A stretch of DNA of 64,000 bases from Ferdinandcohnia salidurans (GTDB taxonomy: Bacteria; Bacillota; Bacilli; Bacillales; Bacillaceae_L), in assembly GCF_042680725.1 (NCBI RefSeq), contig NZ_JBHUEK010000018.1, forward strand, positions 248,001 to 312,000. The letters run 5' to 3'. The notes below the pieces were generated by a model that was not told where the DNA came from, searched no databases, and worked only from the letters and a program-made list of their open reading frames with translations. This document shows, one piece after another, positions 26,824-35,406 of the stretch (positions within the stretch are counted from its first letter, which is position 1; every line of letters begins with the position of its first letter). A program made the translations under genes and the position numbers.

Positions 26824-28308
26824 ATGGTGGAATTAAAAGAAACGTACCAACTATTGATTAATGGAGAATACTCAAACAGTAGCAATAATGAATTTTTCGA
26901 GACTTATAACCCCGCAACTGGTGAGGTTATCGCAAAAGTAGCAAAAGCGACAAAAGAAGATGTGGATCGTGCAGTGGACGCAGCAAGAAACGCGTTTGAA
27001 AACGGAAAGTGGCCGAAATTACCTCAAGCAAGAAGAGCAAGAGTTCTTAACAATATCGCAGCAATCATGCGCGAACGTTTCAATGATCTTGTTGAAGCAG
27101 AAGTATTAAATAGTGGAAAAACAGTTGCTGCTGCCAAGGGGCAAATTGGTCAAGCTATTGAAGACTTTGAATTCTATGCAGGGGCAATTACAACCTTTGG
27201 CGGACGTACGAACCCAGTTCCGAATGGATTTTTTAACTACACCGTAAAAGAACCTGTAGGAGTTTGTGCGCAAATTATTCCATGGAACTATCCATTAATG
27301 ATGGCTGCTTGGAAAATTGCACCTGCCATTGCAGCAGGCTGTCCTGTGATTCTTAAGCCAGCTTCACATACACCGATTACTGCTTATATGCTTGCAGATA
27401 TCTGCCATGAAGCAGGGGTTCCAGCAGGCGTAGTAAATGTTATCACAGGAAGTGGTTCAGTAATTGGTCCTTACTTAACGACTCACCCTGGTGTCGATAA
27501 AGTAGCCTTCACAGGTGAAACAGAAACCGGGAAAGACATTATGGCGAAAGCTTCAACTACTTTAAAACGTGTTACTTTAGAATTAGGTGGAAAATCTCCT
27601 AATATCGTATTCGATGATGCTGATATTGATGGCGCAGTAGCGGGTTCTATTTATGGAATCTTCTATAACACTGGCCAATCCTGTGAGGCCCGTTCAAGAC
27701 TATTTGTACATGAAAACATTTATGATGAATTTGTCGAAAAATTTATTGAAAAGGCCCAAAAACTAAAGGTTGGTGACCCATTCGATAAGGAAACACATAT
27801 GGGGGCCCTGATTTCCAAAGACCATGAAGAAGTTGTAGACGGCTATGTAAAACTTGCAATTGAAGAGGGCGGAGAAGTTCTTTATGGAGGAAAAAGACCA
27901 GAAGGCAGCGAATTTGATAAAGGGTACTGGTATTTACCAACTGTTATCGGAAATGTCACAAACGACATGAGAATTGCTCAAGAAGAAGTCTTCGGTCCAG
28001 TGGTAGTTATCATGAAGTTTAAAGATGAAGCTGAAGTGCTAGAGCAATCAAATGATTCAATTTTTGGACTTGGTTCAGCTGTCTGGACAAAGGATCACGG
28101 TAAAGCACATCGAATTGCAGAAGGCATTCGTGCAGGTATTGTCATGATAAATTGTCCAATTTCAGCCTTCCCTGGAACACCATTTGGCGGCTATAAGCAA
28201 TCAGGCTTTGGAAGAGAATTGAGTATCGAAACACTTGATCTTTATTCAGAAACAAAGAGTGTGGTCTCCTATAATGGAGAGCGTCCACTAAATATTTTCA
28301 GAATATAG
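26824..28308 (+). CDS. Aldehyde dehydrogenase of the aromatic-CoA pathway
   Basis: A 494-residue NAD(P)-dependent aldehyde dehydrogenase of the betaine-aldehyde-type branch. The catalytic glutamate is in LELGGKSPNIVFDD and the nucleophilic cysteine in NTGQSCEARSR; PWNYPLMMAAWKIAPA and the C-terminal PFGGYKQSGFGRE are present. In this locus it should oxidise the ring-cleavage semialdehyde, the role of the PaaZ dehydrogenase domain, of PacL, or of BoxD in the benzoyl-CoA box pathway. No MaoC-type hydratase domain is attached. I start it at ATG 26824 after GGGAGTG. The gene sits 17 bases after the thiolase. Confidence 0.88.
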   Translation: MVELKETYQLLINGEYSNSSNNEFFETYNPATGEVIAKVAKATKEDVDRAVDAARNAFENGKWPKLPQARRARVLNNIAAIMRERFNDLVEAEVLNSGKTVAAAKGQIGQAIEDFEFYAGAITTFGGRTNPVPNGFFNYTVKEPVGVCAQIIPWNYPLMMAAWKIAPAIAAGCPVILKPASHTPITAYMLADICHEAGVPAGVVNVITGSGSVIGPYLTTHPGVDKVAFTGETETGKDIMAKASTTLKRVTLELGGKSPNIVFDDADIDGAVAGSIYGIFYNTGQSCEARSRLFVHENIYDEFVEKFIEKAQKLKVGDPFDKETHMGALISKDHEEVVDGYVKLAIEEGGEVLYGGKRPEGSEFDKGYWYLPTVIGNVTNDMRIAQEEVFGPVVVIMKFKDEAEVLEQSNDSIFGLGSAVWTKDHGKAHRIAEGIRAGIVMINCPISAFPGTPFGGYKQSGFGRELSIETLDLYSETKSVVSYNGERPLNIFRI

Positions 28309-28353
28309 TATATATAAATAATTTTCCAATAAAACAAATGGAGGAATGTAAAC

Positions 28354-29148
28354 ATGTCAATTAATTTAGAAACAAAAAACCTTACTGTAAAAAAAGTCGA
28401 TGGAATCGCTGAAGTTCACATTCATGTAAATAAAACAAATTCATATGACCTTGAGTATTACAAAGAGTTAAATGCGGCAATTGATGACATTCGTTTTGAT
28501 AATGACATTAAAGTAGCTGTACTAATGAGTGATATGCCAAAATTCTTCTCAGCAGGAGCGAATATCAATTTCTTAAAATCTGCTGAGCCACGTTTTAAAA
28601 CACAGTTCTGCTTATTCTGTAACGAAACATTAGATAAGATTGCACGTTCACCACAAATTTGGATCGCTTGCTTAGAAGGTCATACTGTTGGTGGTGGGCT
28701 AGAAATGGCTCTAGCTTGTGACTTACGTTTCATGGGAGACCAAGCAGGTAAGATTGGACTTCCAGAAGTATCTCTTGGCGTATTAGCAGGTACAGGTGGA
28801 ACTCAGCGTCTAGCTCGTCAAGTTGGACACTCTAAAGCCCTAGATTTAAATATCACAGGTGAAACATTAACACCACAAGAAGCATTAGCTATTAAACTAG
28901 TAGATCGTGTATATCCACAAGAAGAAACAAGGGCGAAAACATTAGAATATGCACAAAAAATCGCAAACAGCGCAACTTATGCAACTTCTAATATTAAGCT
29001 ATCGATCATGAATGGAAAAGAAATGCCACTTAACGTAGCAATCCGTTATGAGGGTGAGCTTCAAAACCTCTTATTCCGTTCTCAAGATGCACAAGAAGGT
29101 TTAAGTGCATTCATTGAAAAGCGTGAACCAAACTGGTCAGGTAAGTAA
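28354..29148 (+). CDS. Enoyl-CoA hydratase/isomerase family protein, copy 2
   Basis: A 264-residue crotonase-fold protein nearly identical to the one at 17723. From residue 17 on only six residues differ (D/E, D/A, F/Y, E/Q, S/T, A/P), whereas DNA differs at many synonymous sites. Both catalytic glutamates are present. It is the last gene of the paa-type operon, 45 bases after the aldehyde dehydrogenase with GGAGG before the ATG, and is followed by a hairpin. Having one copy in the operon and one under its own PaaX-type promoter suggests a dosage need or a ring-opening role in addition to hydration. Confidence 0.88.
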   Translation: MSINLETKNLTVKKVDGIAEVHIHVNKTNSYDLEYYKELNAAIDDIRFDNDIKVAVLMSDMPKFFSAGANINFLKSAEPRFKTQFCLFCNETLDKIARSPQIWIACLEGHTVGGGLEMALACDLRFMGDQAGKIGLPEVSLGVLAGTGGTQRLARQVGHSKALDLNITGETLTPQEALAIKLVDRVYPQEETRAKTLEYAQKIANSATYATSNIKLSIMNGKEMPLNVAIRYEGELQNLLFRSQDAQEGLSAFIEKREPNWSGK

Positions 29149-29238
29149 GAAATAATTTATTATTCTTCATTTCGGTTTATTAACACTATATTCACAGTGT
29201 CAATGTCAAAATATCAACTATGAATTACTCCGAAAAAG

Positions 29239-29261
29239 GTGGAGGTAACGATTACCTCCAC
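29239..29261 (+). terminator. Hairpin after the paa-type operon
   Basis: GTGGAGGTAA-CGA-TTACCTCCAC is a perfect ten-pair stem with a three-base loop. An AAAAA run precedes it and a TTTTTT run follows 13 bases later, so termination may be partial. Confidence 0.6.
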
Positions 29262-29306
29262 TATCTTAAATTTTTTCTATCTACAAGATAGGTAAGGAGG
29301 AAAAGT

Positions 29307-30881
29307 GTGATAAAGGTAGCTTCGGATTTAAAGGGAATTGCAACGAAGTACAATGCAGCCGATCGATTTATTGAAGAAAATGTACGAAACGGACTAGGTG
29401 AAAAAACAGCCATAATAAGTGGAGACGAACAAGTTTCTTATCAAGAACTTCTTAATCGTGTGAACCAATTTGGTAACGCTCTCAAAAGGTTGGGTGTGGA
29501 AAATGAAAACCGTATGCTGATGGTTATGCATGACACTGTTGAGAATATTGTTTCCTTTTATGGGGCGATAAAAATTGGTGCACTTCCAATCCCATCCAAC
29601 ACCATGCTTCAGCCCGGGGATTATGAATATCTATTAAACCACAGTCGTTCGAAAGTGCTTGTTATTCACGAGGATCTTTGGAGCAAAATTAAGGCAAATA
29701 GAGATCGATTTGTCTTCCTTCAGCATGTTATCGTCGTCACAGAAAACACAACAGTAGAAGCAAATGAAATTGATTACCATGAACTGATAAGTAATGCTTC
29801 AACAGAGCTTGAGTCATTTTTATCAGTGAAGGATGACCCTGCATTCTGGCTATACAGTTCTGGTAGCACTGGAAATCCAAAAGGTGTTATTCACCATCAA
29901 CGAAGCATGGAAGCAGCGTATAACACGTATGGAAAACAAGTTTTGGGGATAAGTGAAAATGATGTTACCTTCTCCGCTTCAAAGCTCTTTTTTGCGTATG
30001 GGCTTGGAAATGGGATGTATTTCCCATTAGGAGCTGGAGCTACAACTGTTTTATTAAAGGATCGTCCTACGCCTGATAAAGTGTTTGAAACACTTGAAAA
30101 GACAAAACCAACGATCTTTTTTGGTGTTCCAACACTTTATGGTAGTTTGATTAACTATGTTGAGCGTACAGGAAAAATTCCTGACTTATCATCAGTGAGA
30201 GTATGTGTATCTGCTGGGGAGGCGCTCCCTGATACATTTGTGAACAAATGGAAGCAACTCTTTAATCTTGATATTTTGGATGGTATTGGATTAACAGAAG
30301 CACTACATATTTTTATTTCGAATCGGGTTGGAGATATTCGTCCTGGAAGCACAGGGAAGCCTGTCCCTGGATATGAGGCGAAAATTGTCAACGACGATTT
30401 CGTGGAAGTAGAACCAAATGAAGTTGGGGACTTAGTTATTAAAGGGGAAAGCCTAACGGGTGGTTATTGGGCAAATATCGCTGAAAATCAGAAAAAACTC
30501 AAAGGTGAGTGGATGTATACCGGGGATAAATATTACAAGGATGAAGAGGGTTATTTTTGGTATTCAGGGCGTTCAGATGACATGCTGAAGGTAGGCGGAA
30601 TCTGGGTTTCTCCAATCGAAGTAGAATCAACTCTACTCAAACATGATTCTGTTCTAGAGGTCGCGGTAATTGGCGTCAAGACAGAGGATAATCTAGATCT
30701 TCCAAAAGCTTGTATTGTGCTTAAAGAAGGGGTTGCCCCATCTGAGGAATTGAAAGCAGAATTAAAAGCTTATGTAAAATCAAACTTAGCCCCTTATAAG
30801 TATCCTAGAATCATAGAGTTTATGGATGAAATCCCAAAAACGGCTTCTGGGAAGATGCAACGTTTTAAATTAAGACAATAA
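29307..30881 (+). CDS. Benzoate-CoA ligase family enzyme
   Basis: A 524-residue AMP-forming acyl-CoA synthetase of the benzoate-CoA ligase type. The P-loop reads LYSSGSTGNPKGVIHH near residue 190. The block FSASKLFFAYGLGNGMYFPLGAGATTVLL is very like the KLFFAYGLGN signature of BadA/BclA-type ligases and unlike PaaK. YTGDKYYKDEEGYFWYSGRSDDMLKVGG and the catalytic lysine in PKTASGKMQR are intact. It should activate benzoate or a substituted benzoate to its CoA ester. GTG 29307 follows AAGGAGG at six bases. It lies directly downstream of the paa-type operon and upstream of the ABC importer. Confidence 0.88.
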   Translation: MIKVASDLKGIATKYNAADRFIEENVRNGLGEKTAIISGDEQVSYQELLNRVNQFGNALKRLGVENENRMLMVMHDTVENIVSFYGAIKIGALPIPSNTMLQPGDYEYLLNHSRSKVLVIHEDLWSKIKANRDRFVFLQHVIVVTENTTVEANEIDYHELISNASTELESFLSVKDDPAFWLYSSGSTGNPKGVIHHQRSMEAAYNTYGKQVLGISENDVTFSASKLFFAYGLGNGMYFPLGAGATTVLLKDRPTPDKVFETLEKTKPTIFFGVPTLYGSLINYVERTGKIPDLSSVRVCVSAGEALPDTFVNKWKQLFNLDILDGIGLTEALHIFISNRVGDIRPGSTGKPVPGYEAKIVNDDFVEVEPNEVGDLVIKGESLTGGYWANIAENQKKLKGEWMYTGDKYYKDEEGYFWYSGRSDDMLKVGGIWVSPIEVESTLLKHDSVLEVAVIGVKTEDNLDLPKACIVLKEGVAPSEELKAELKAYVKSNLAPYKYPRIIEFMDEIPKTASGKMQRFKLRQ

Positions 30882-30896
30882 TCAATGGTTTTTGGT

Positions 30897-30920
30897 GCGA
30901 AAGTAAAATTAACGTAATAA
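30897..30920 (+). promoter_or_regulatory. Candidate PaaX box between ligase and ABC importer
   Basis: The element shares CGAAAG-N7-AACGTAATA with the hydratase 1 element at the same internal spacing. It lies 15 bases after the ligase stop and about 200 bases before the importer promoter, so it may act from a distance or on an unseen promoter. A weaker reverse-oriented partial copy lies at 31089-31112. Confidence 0.5.
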
Positions 30921-31124
30921 ATTAAAAGAAGGTAACTTCACAAAAAAAGTATTTATTTTAATTTAACAAAAAAGCTTAATTTACAGTATGTGTTGATTTA
31001 ATAGAGGTCGTGTTGGTATTAAAGGCAGAAAATGTAAGCCGTTATTCCAACCCTCCTCCATTTTTTTTGCATGAAACTTTGAAGAAATTTATTACGTTTT
31101 TTTTATGGAAGTTGTAAATATGTA

Positions 31125-31153
31125 TTGAATATTTAGATAGTTATAACTATAAT
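31125..31153 (+). promoter_or_regulatory. Sigma-A promoter of the ABC importer operon
   Basis: TTGAAT (31125-31130) and a perfect TATAAT (31148-31153) are 17 bases apart, about 130 bases before the start codon. The 30921-31124 stretch is AT-rich spacer with no gene. Confidence 0.7.
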
Positions 31154-31282
31154 AATATTCAAAATACTATAAATTTTGGAAAGGGGGTATCCATACATAA
31201 TCCAAAAGTCCTGTTGTGTAAAAAGTGTATTCACCAGAGAGGGTCAATATTGAATGCGTTTCCATTAAAGGGAGGGTTACCT

Positions 31283-32521
31283 ATGAAACTAGTAAAAAGA
31301 AATTGGTTGATCATGTTGGCATTTGTTCTATTGCTTTCAGCATGTAGCTCAGGGGCAATCAGTACAACTACGGATAATAACAAAAAAGAAGAAAATGAGG
31401 AACCAACGACAACTGATTCTTCAAGTGACGAGCCAATTAAAATTGGTGCTTTACTACCTTCAACAGGTGTATATGCATCACTTGGGGAAAATGTTAAGAA
31501 CGGTATGGAGCTTTATTTTGAAGAAATCGGTTGGGAAGTCGCCGGTAAGAAAATTGAGATTGTTCATGAAGATACAGAGGCAGACCCACAAGTTTCCTTA
31601 CGTAAGCTTCGTAAATTAATGGAGCAGGACAAAATTGATATTTTAACGGGTCCAATCAGTACTGCGGTAGCTTATGCGATTCGTGACGAGGTTGATAAGA
31701 ACAAATTACCATTCCTTGTTTCTCATGCTGGTGGAAATGATTTAACAAGAACAAAGCGTAGTGATTATATCTGGCGTTCGTCTTTCTCTTCTTACCAAAT
31801 TGGACACTCTATGGGCCAATGGGCATATGACAATATTGGTGGAAAAATCTATTTAACAGCTGCTGACTATGCATTTGGTCATGAAGCTACGGCAGCATTT
31901 AAGGATGCTTATACGGCAGCGGGTGGAGAGATTGTTGAGGAAGTATTCGCTCCACTGGGAAATAACGATTTCTCTTCTTACCTAGCAAAAATGAATCGTG
32001 ATGACATTGATGGAATCTATGCATTCTTTGCAGGTACAGATGCAATTCGCTTCGTTCAACAATACGAGCAATATGGATTAAAAGGTAAAATTCCTTTAAT
32101 TGGTTCTGGATGGCTTACTGCTGAGGATACTCGTCCACAGCAAGGAACTGCTCCTGAAGGCATCATTGCTTCTATCTTCTGGGATTATAGTCTAGATACG
32201 CCTGAAAACAAAAAGTTCGTTGAAGCGTATGAAGCGAAGTACGATGCGAGACCAAGTATCGAATCGGCAGAAGGATATGATGCAGCGGCGATTATGGCAA
32301 AAGCAATCGAAGCATTAAACGGGGATGTTTCAGACCCTGATAAACTAGTAGAGGAAATCTCAAAGGTTGAACTGGATAGCCCAAGAGGACCAATCAAGTT
32401 TGACCCAGAAACTCATCAAATTATCCAAAACCTTTATATCGTAGAAACATACCTTGATGGTGACAAGACGGAAAATAAAGTAATCGACACAGTACCAGAA
32501 GTTGTCGACCCAGGAAAATAA
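31283..32521 (+). CDS. Liv-type ABC transporter substrate-binding lipoprotein
   Basis: A 412-residue extracellular binding protein of a branched-chain amino acid/aromatic acid type ABC importer (Peripla_BP_6 fold). Start ATG 31283 has GGGAGGG upstream. The signal peptide is residues 1-20 with lipobox LSAC and Cys21, followed by an acidic, threonine/serine-rich linker to about residue 50. The domain begins IKIGALLPSTGVYASLG, typical of the family, and has TGPISTAVAYAIRDEV and SAEGYDAAAIMAKAIEAL. Since the operon follows the ligase and a candidate PaaX box, the ligand is probably an aromatic acid rather than leucine. That is inference from context. Confidence 0.88.
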   Translation: MKLVKRNWLIMLAFVLLLSACSSGAISTTTDNNKKEENEEPTTTDSSSDEPIKIGALLPSTGVYASLGENVKNGMELYFEEIGWEVAGKKIEIVHEDTEADPQVSLRKLRKLMEQDKIDILTGPISTAVAYAIRDEVDKNKLPFLVSHAGGNDLTRTKRSDYIWRSSFSSYQIGHSMGQWAYDNIGGKIYLTAADYAFGHEATAAFKDAYTAAGGEIVEEVFAPLGNNDFSSYLAKMNRDDIDGIYAFFAGTDAIRFVQQYEQYGLKGKIPLIGSGWLTAEDTRPQQGTAPEGIIASIFWDYSLDTPENKKFVEAYEAKYDARPSIESAEGYDAAAIMAKAIEALNGDVSDPDKLVEEISKVELDSPRGPIKFDPETHQIIQNLYIVETYLDGDKTENKVIDTVPEVVDPGK

Positions 32522-32611
32522 GAAAATAATTAAAGAAGGAGGCAAAGGTAACAGGTGTTGCCTCTTTCTTTTCGAGTTAACAATATATTATTACTATTTT
32601 AACGAAGTTTT

Positions 32612-32731
32612 CTGTGTCTAGTTCCAGCGCCTAGCCCCTCGAGGTCTAATAACCTGTGCCAAGAAAAGTCAAAGAGCAACTTTTTTGGCACAGAACATTA
32701 GCTTGTCGGGGCTGAGCGAGGCGCTTACACA
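32612..32731. repeat. Dispersed Bacillaceae intergenic repeat with nested hairpins
   Basis: A 120-bp element with outer arms AGCGCCTAGCCCC and GGGGCTGAGCGAGGCGCT, and an inner stem CTGTGCCAA / TTGGCACAG. TCTAGTTCCAGCGCC elements of this kind occur in many copies in bacilli. It lies between the binding-protein gene and the first permease and may reduce read-through. Confidence 0.7.
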
Positions 32732-32752
32732 TTTCGGATTGGGAGGAAAGGA

Positions 32753-33616
32753 ATGGATACATTAGTTTTACAATTGATGAATGCGCTTAGCTACGGGTTT
32801 CTCCTATTCATTATTACATGTGGGATAAGTCTCGTTTTTGGTATTTTAGGGGTATTAAATTTAGCGCATGGTTCCCTATATTTATTAGGATCGTACATGG
32901 GTTATTCAATCGTTGTAAAATCAGGACTACCATTTTGGGTTGCACTCCTGGTTGTGCCTTTTGTTATTGCCGTTATCGGATTGATTTTAGAAGTAATCCT
33001 ACTTCGGCCTACCTATAAGCTTGGCCATCTTTCCCAAGTATTGTTAACCTTTGGTCTAGCATACATCTTCCATGATCTCTTCTCCATCATTTGGGGGAAA
33101 AACATCATGACCGTAACCCCACCAGCTTTCCTAAGCCAATCAGTTGAGGTGATGGGGAATATGATCCCTTCATACCGTCTAGCTTTAATTGTAGTCGGAA
33201 TCATTATCGCTGTAGCCCTTTGGTATACACAGGAAAAAACAAAATGGGGCGCTGTTATCCGTGCAGGTTTATCTGATAAAGAGATGGTTGGTGGGCTAGG
33301 AATCAACATCCACCTCGTCTTTACTCTTGTATTTTTCTTTGGAAGTTTCTTAGCTGGAATCGGTGGGGTGCTTGGCTCCCCAATCCTAGGAGTAGCCCCT
33401 GGAATGGAATTTAATATCCTCATTTTATCTCTTGTTGTTCTAGTTGTAGGAGGACTTGGGTCGGTAAGTGGAACGATTGTTGCGAGCCTTTTAGTGGGTA
33501 TGGTTGAAACATTTAGTCGTTTCTATGTCCCGGAACTAAGCTTAATCATTACATTTGCATTGATGGCTGCTGTATTAATTATCCGTCCGCAAGGATTGAT
33601 AGGAAGGAGGGCATAA
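32753..33616 (+). CDS. LivH-type ABC importer permease
   Basis: A 287-residue membrane protein with about eight hydrophobic segments, the first permease of the importer. It shows the LivH pattern: LVFGILGVLNLAHGSLYLLGSYMGY near the N-terminus, RAGLSDKEMVGGLGINI as the EAA-type loop contacting the ATPase, and VLVVGGLGSVSGTIVASLLVG late in the chain. GGGAGGAAAGG precedes the ATG. It is followed immediately by the second permease, one base apart in coordinate terms, and is separated from the binding protein by the repeat element. Confidence 0.92.
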   Translation: MDTLVLQLMNALSYGFLLFIITCGISLVFGILGVLNLAHGSLYLLGSYMGYSIVVKSGLPFWVALLVVPFVIAVIGLILEVILLRPTYKLGHLSQVLLTFGLAYIFHDLFSIIWGKNIMTVTPPAFLSQSVEVMGNMIPSYRLALIVVGIIIAVALWYTQEKTKWGAVIRAGLSDKEMVGGLGINIHLVFTLVFFFGSFLAGIGGVLGSPILGVAPGMEFNILILSLVVLVVGGLGSVSGTIVASLLVGMVETFSRFYVPELSLIITFALMAAVLIIRPQGLIGRRA

Positions 33617-34630
33617 ATGGGCAAACAGTGGATTAAAGGAAGTGTATTATTCTTATTAATGGTTGCTGCTCCATTTTTTGTTTCTCTCTATTACGTAAAC
33701 ATTTTTACGGAAATCTTGATCTTTGGGATATTCGCCATAAGTTTAAATATCCTAGTTGGTCAGACTGGATTGGTGTCCTTAGGGCATGCTGCATTTTTCG
33801 GTGCTGGTGCTTATGCAACTGGTTTAGCGGCAAGTCATTTATCTACAAATGTGTTTCTAACGATTGCAATTGGAATGCTGCTAGCCTTTTTACTAGCCAT
33901 TTTAATAGGCTTTGTATCGACTAAGGCACACGGTTTTTACTTTTTGATGCTAACACTTGCCTGTTCCCAGATGGTTTACTCCATCATTTATCAATGGACA
34001 GATGTAACAGGTGGATCAAATGGATTGTCAGGAATTCCTGCTCCAAGCCTGTTTGGAGATTTTCTCCTATCCAATCAAGTGTTTATCTATTACTTTGTAT
34101 TAGTCGTATTTGCTATTGTTATGATCGTTATTAATAGACTTCTTCATTCCCCTCTTGGGTACGTCTTCATTGGTATCAAAGAAAATGAAGATCGAATGAA
34201 GTCGATTGGTTATAACACAACCTTCTATAAAAACATTAGCTTTTTGATTGCTGGTACTTTAGGTGGACTGGCTGGAAGTTTATATGTATTTTTTAATGGT
34301 TTCGTGGCCCCGACAGATGTGTATTGGACAGTGTCTGGCTCTGTACTGATCATGGTGTTAGTTGGAGGAGCAGGAACACTTTGGGGACCCGTTATTGGAG
34401 CAGCATTTATCGTTGTGTTGGAGACCATTATTAGTTCTTACACAGAAAGCTGGATGATGATAATTGGTACTGCCTTCATCTTATTCACAATCTTTGCTCC
34501 TTCAGGAATTGCGGGATTGTTCTCTAATCTAACAGGTAGCATTTTTAAACCAAAGCCCAAACCTGTAGAGGAAAATTATGTTGAGCAACCGATTGAACCG
34601 ATTAAACAGCAATCAAAAATAAATGGATAG
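33617..34630 (+). CDS. LivM-type ABC importer permease
   Basis: A 337-residue permease with about nine membrane segments. LivM features are ISLNILVGQTGLVSLGHAAFFGAGAYA, LMLTLACSQMVYSIIYQWTDVTGGSNGLSGIP, and the loop IKENEDRMKSIGYNTTFYKN. A hydrophilic proline- and lysine-rich tail (KPKPKPVEENYVEQPIEP) ends the protein. GGAAGGAGG before the ATG lies within the end of the previous gene, and the stop of that gene directly abuts this start. Confidence 0.92.
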   Translation: MGKQWIKGSVLFLLMVAAPFFVSLYYVNIFTEILIFGIFAISLNILVGQTGLVSLGHAAFFGAGAYATGLAASHLSTNVFLTIAIGMLLAFLLAILIGFVSTKAHGFYFLMLTLACSQMVYSIIYQWTDVTGGSNGLSGIPAPSLFGDFLLSNQVFIYYFVLVVFAIVMIVINRLLHSPLGYVFIGIKENEDRMKSIGYNTTFYKNISFLIAGTLGGLAGSLYVFFNGFVAPTDVYWTVSGSVLIMVLVGGAGTLWGPVIGAAFIVVLETIISSYTESWMMIIGTAFILFTIFAPSGIAGLFSNLTGSIFKPKPKPVEENYVEQPIEPIKQQSKING

Positions 34631-34641
34631 GGGGGGAAGTG

Positions 34642-35406
34642 ATGACTACAATTCTTTCAATTCAAAATCTATCAAAGCATTTTGGTGGGTTAAAAGTAAT
34701 TGAAGATATTACGTTGGATGTATCAGTTGGAGAACGTGTCGGATTAATTGGTCCAAATGGCGCGGGTAAGACAACCTTTTTCAATATGATCGCTGGAGAC
34801 TTGAACCCAACAGGTGGAACAATTGCTTATTATGACCGAGATATTACAAAGGTACCAAACTATAAAAGGACAGAAAATGGTATTGTTCGAACGTTCCAGA
34901 AGAACAATTTAATGTTTGGATTAACCGTGAAAGAGAATGTTCTCCTTGTTTTACAGAAAATGAGGAAAGAGCATACGCAATGGTGGAAGAAGGTAAGTCT
35001 CAAAAATTATCAAGCGTTGCATGAAGAAACGGATGCCCTTTTACAGGAATGGAATCTTGAGCAATATAGCGATAAAAAGGTACAAGAGCTATCTTATGGT
35101 GTGCAAAGACAAATTGAGATTGTCATGGCCATTGCTGGAAAGCCAAAGATTCTACTGTTAGATGAACCGACAGCAGGTATGTCACAAGTTGAAACTGACC
35201 AAATTATTGCTTTAATTAATAAGCTGCCAAAAGAAGTAACGATTTGTATGATTGAGCATGATATTGATGTGTTGTTTGGTAACATGGATCGAGTTATTGT
35301 CCTACATACAGGAAAACTCATTGCGGATGGTACACCAGAAGCCGTTCGTGAAAATGAAGAGGTTAAAGAAATTTACTTAGGGCGGGAGGAGGCTGCACAT
35401 GCTTAA
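34642..35406 (+). CDS. LivG-type ABC importer ATPase
   Basis: A 254-residue ATP-binding subunit. Walker A is GPNGAGKTTFFN, the signature motif is LSYGVQRQIEIVMA, Walker B is ILLLDEPTAGMS, and the switch histidine is in MIEHDID. The LivG-specific insert with RTFQKNNLMFGLTVKENV is present. I choose ATG 34642 after GGGGGGAAGTG; a GTG one codon earlier is less likely. It overlaps the next gene by eight bases. Confidence 0.92.
   Translation: MTTILSIQNLSKHFGGLKVIEDITLDVSVGERVGLIGPNGAGKTTFFNMIAGDLNPTGGTIAYYDRDITKVPNYKRTENGIVRTFQKNNLMFGLTVKENVLLVLQKMRKEHTQWWKKVSLKNYQALHEETDALLQEWNLEQYSDKKVQELSYGVQRQIEIVMAIAGKPKILLLDEPTAGMSQVETDQIIALINKLPKEVTICMIEHDIDVLFGNMDRVIVLHTGKLIADGTPEAVRENEEVKEIYLGREEAAHA

Noticed and set aside
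31089..31112. Fifth PaaX-type element (reverse orientation)
   Set aside because: Only the ACGTAATA half is conserved; the other half does not match.
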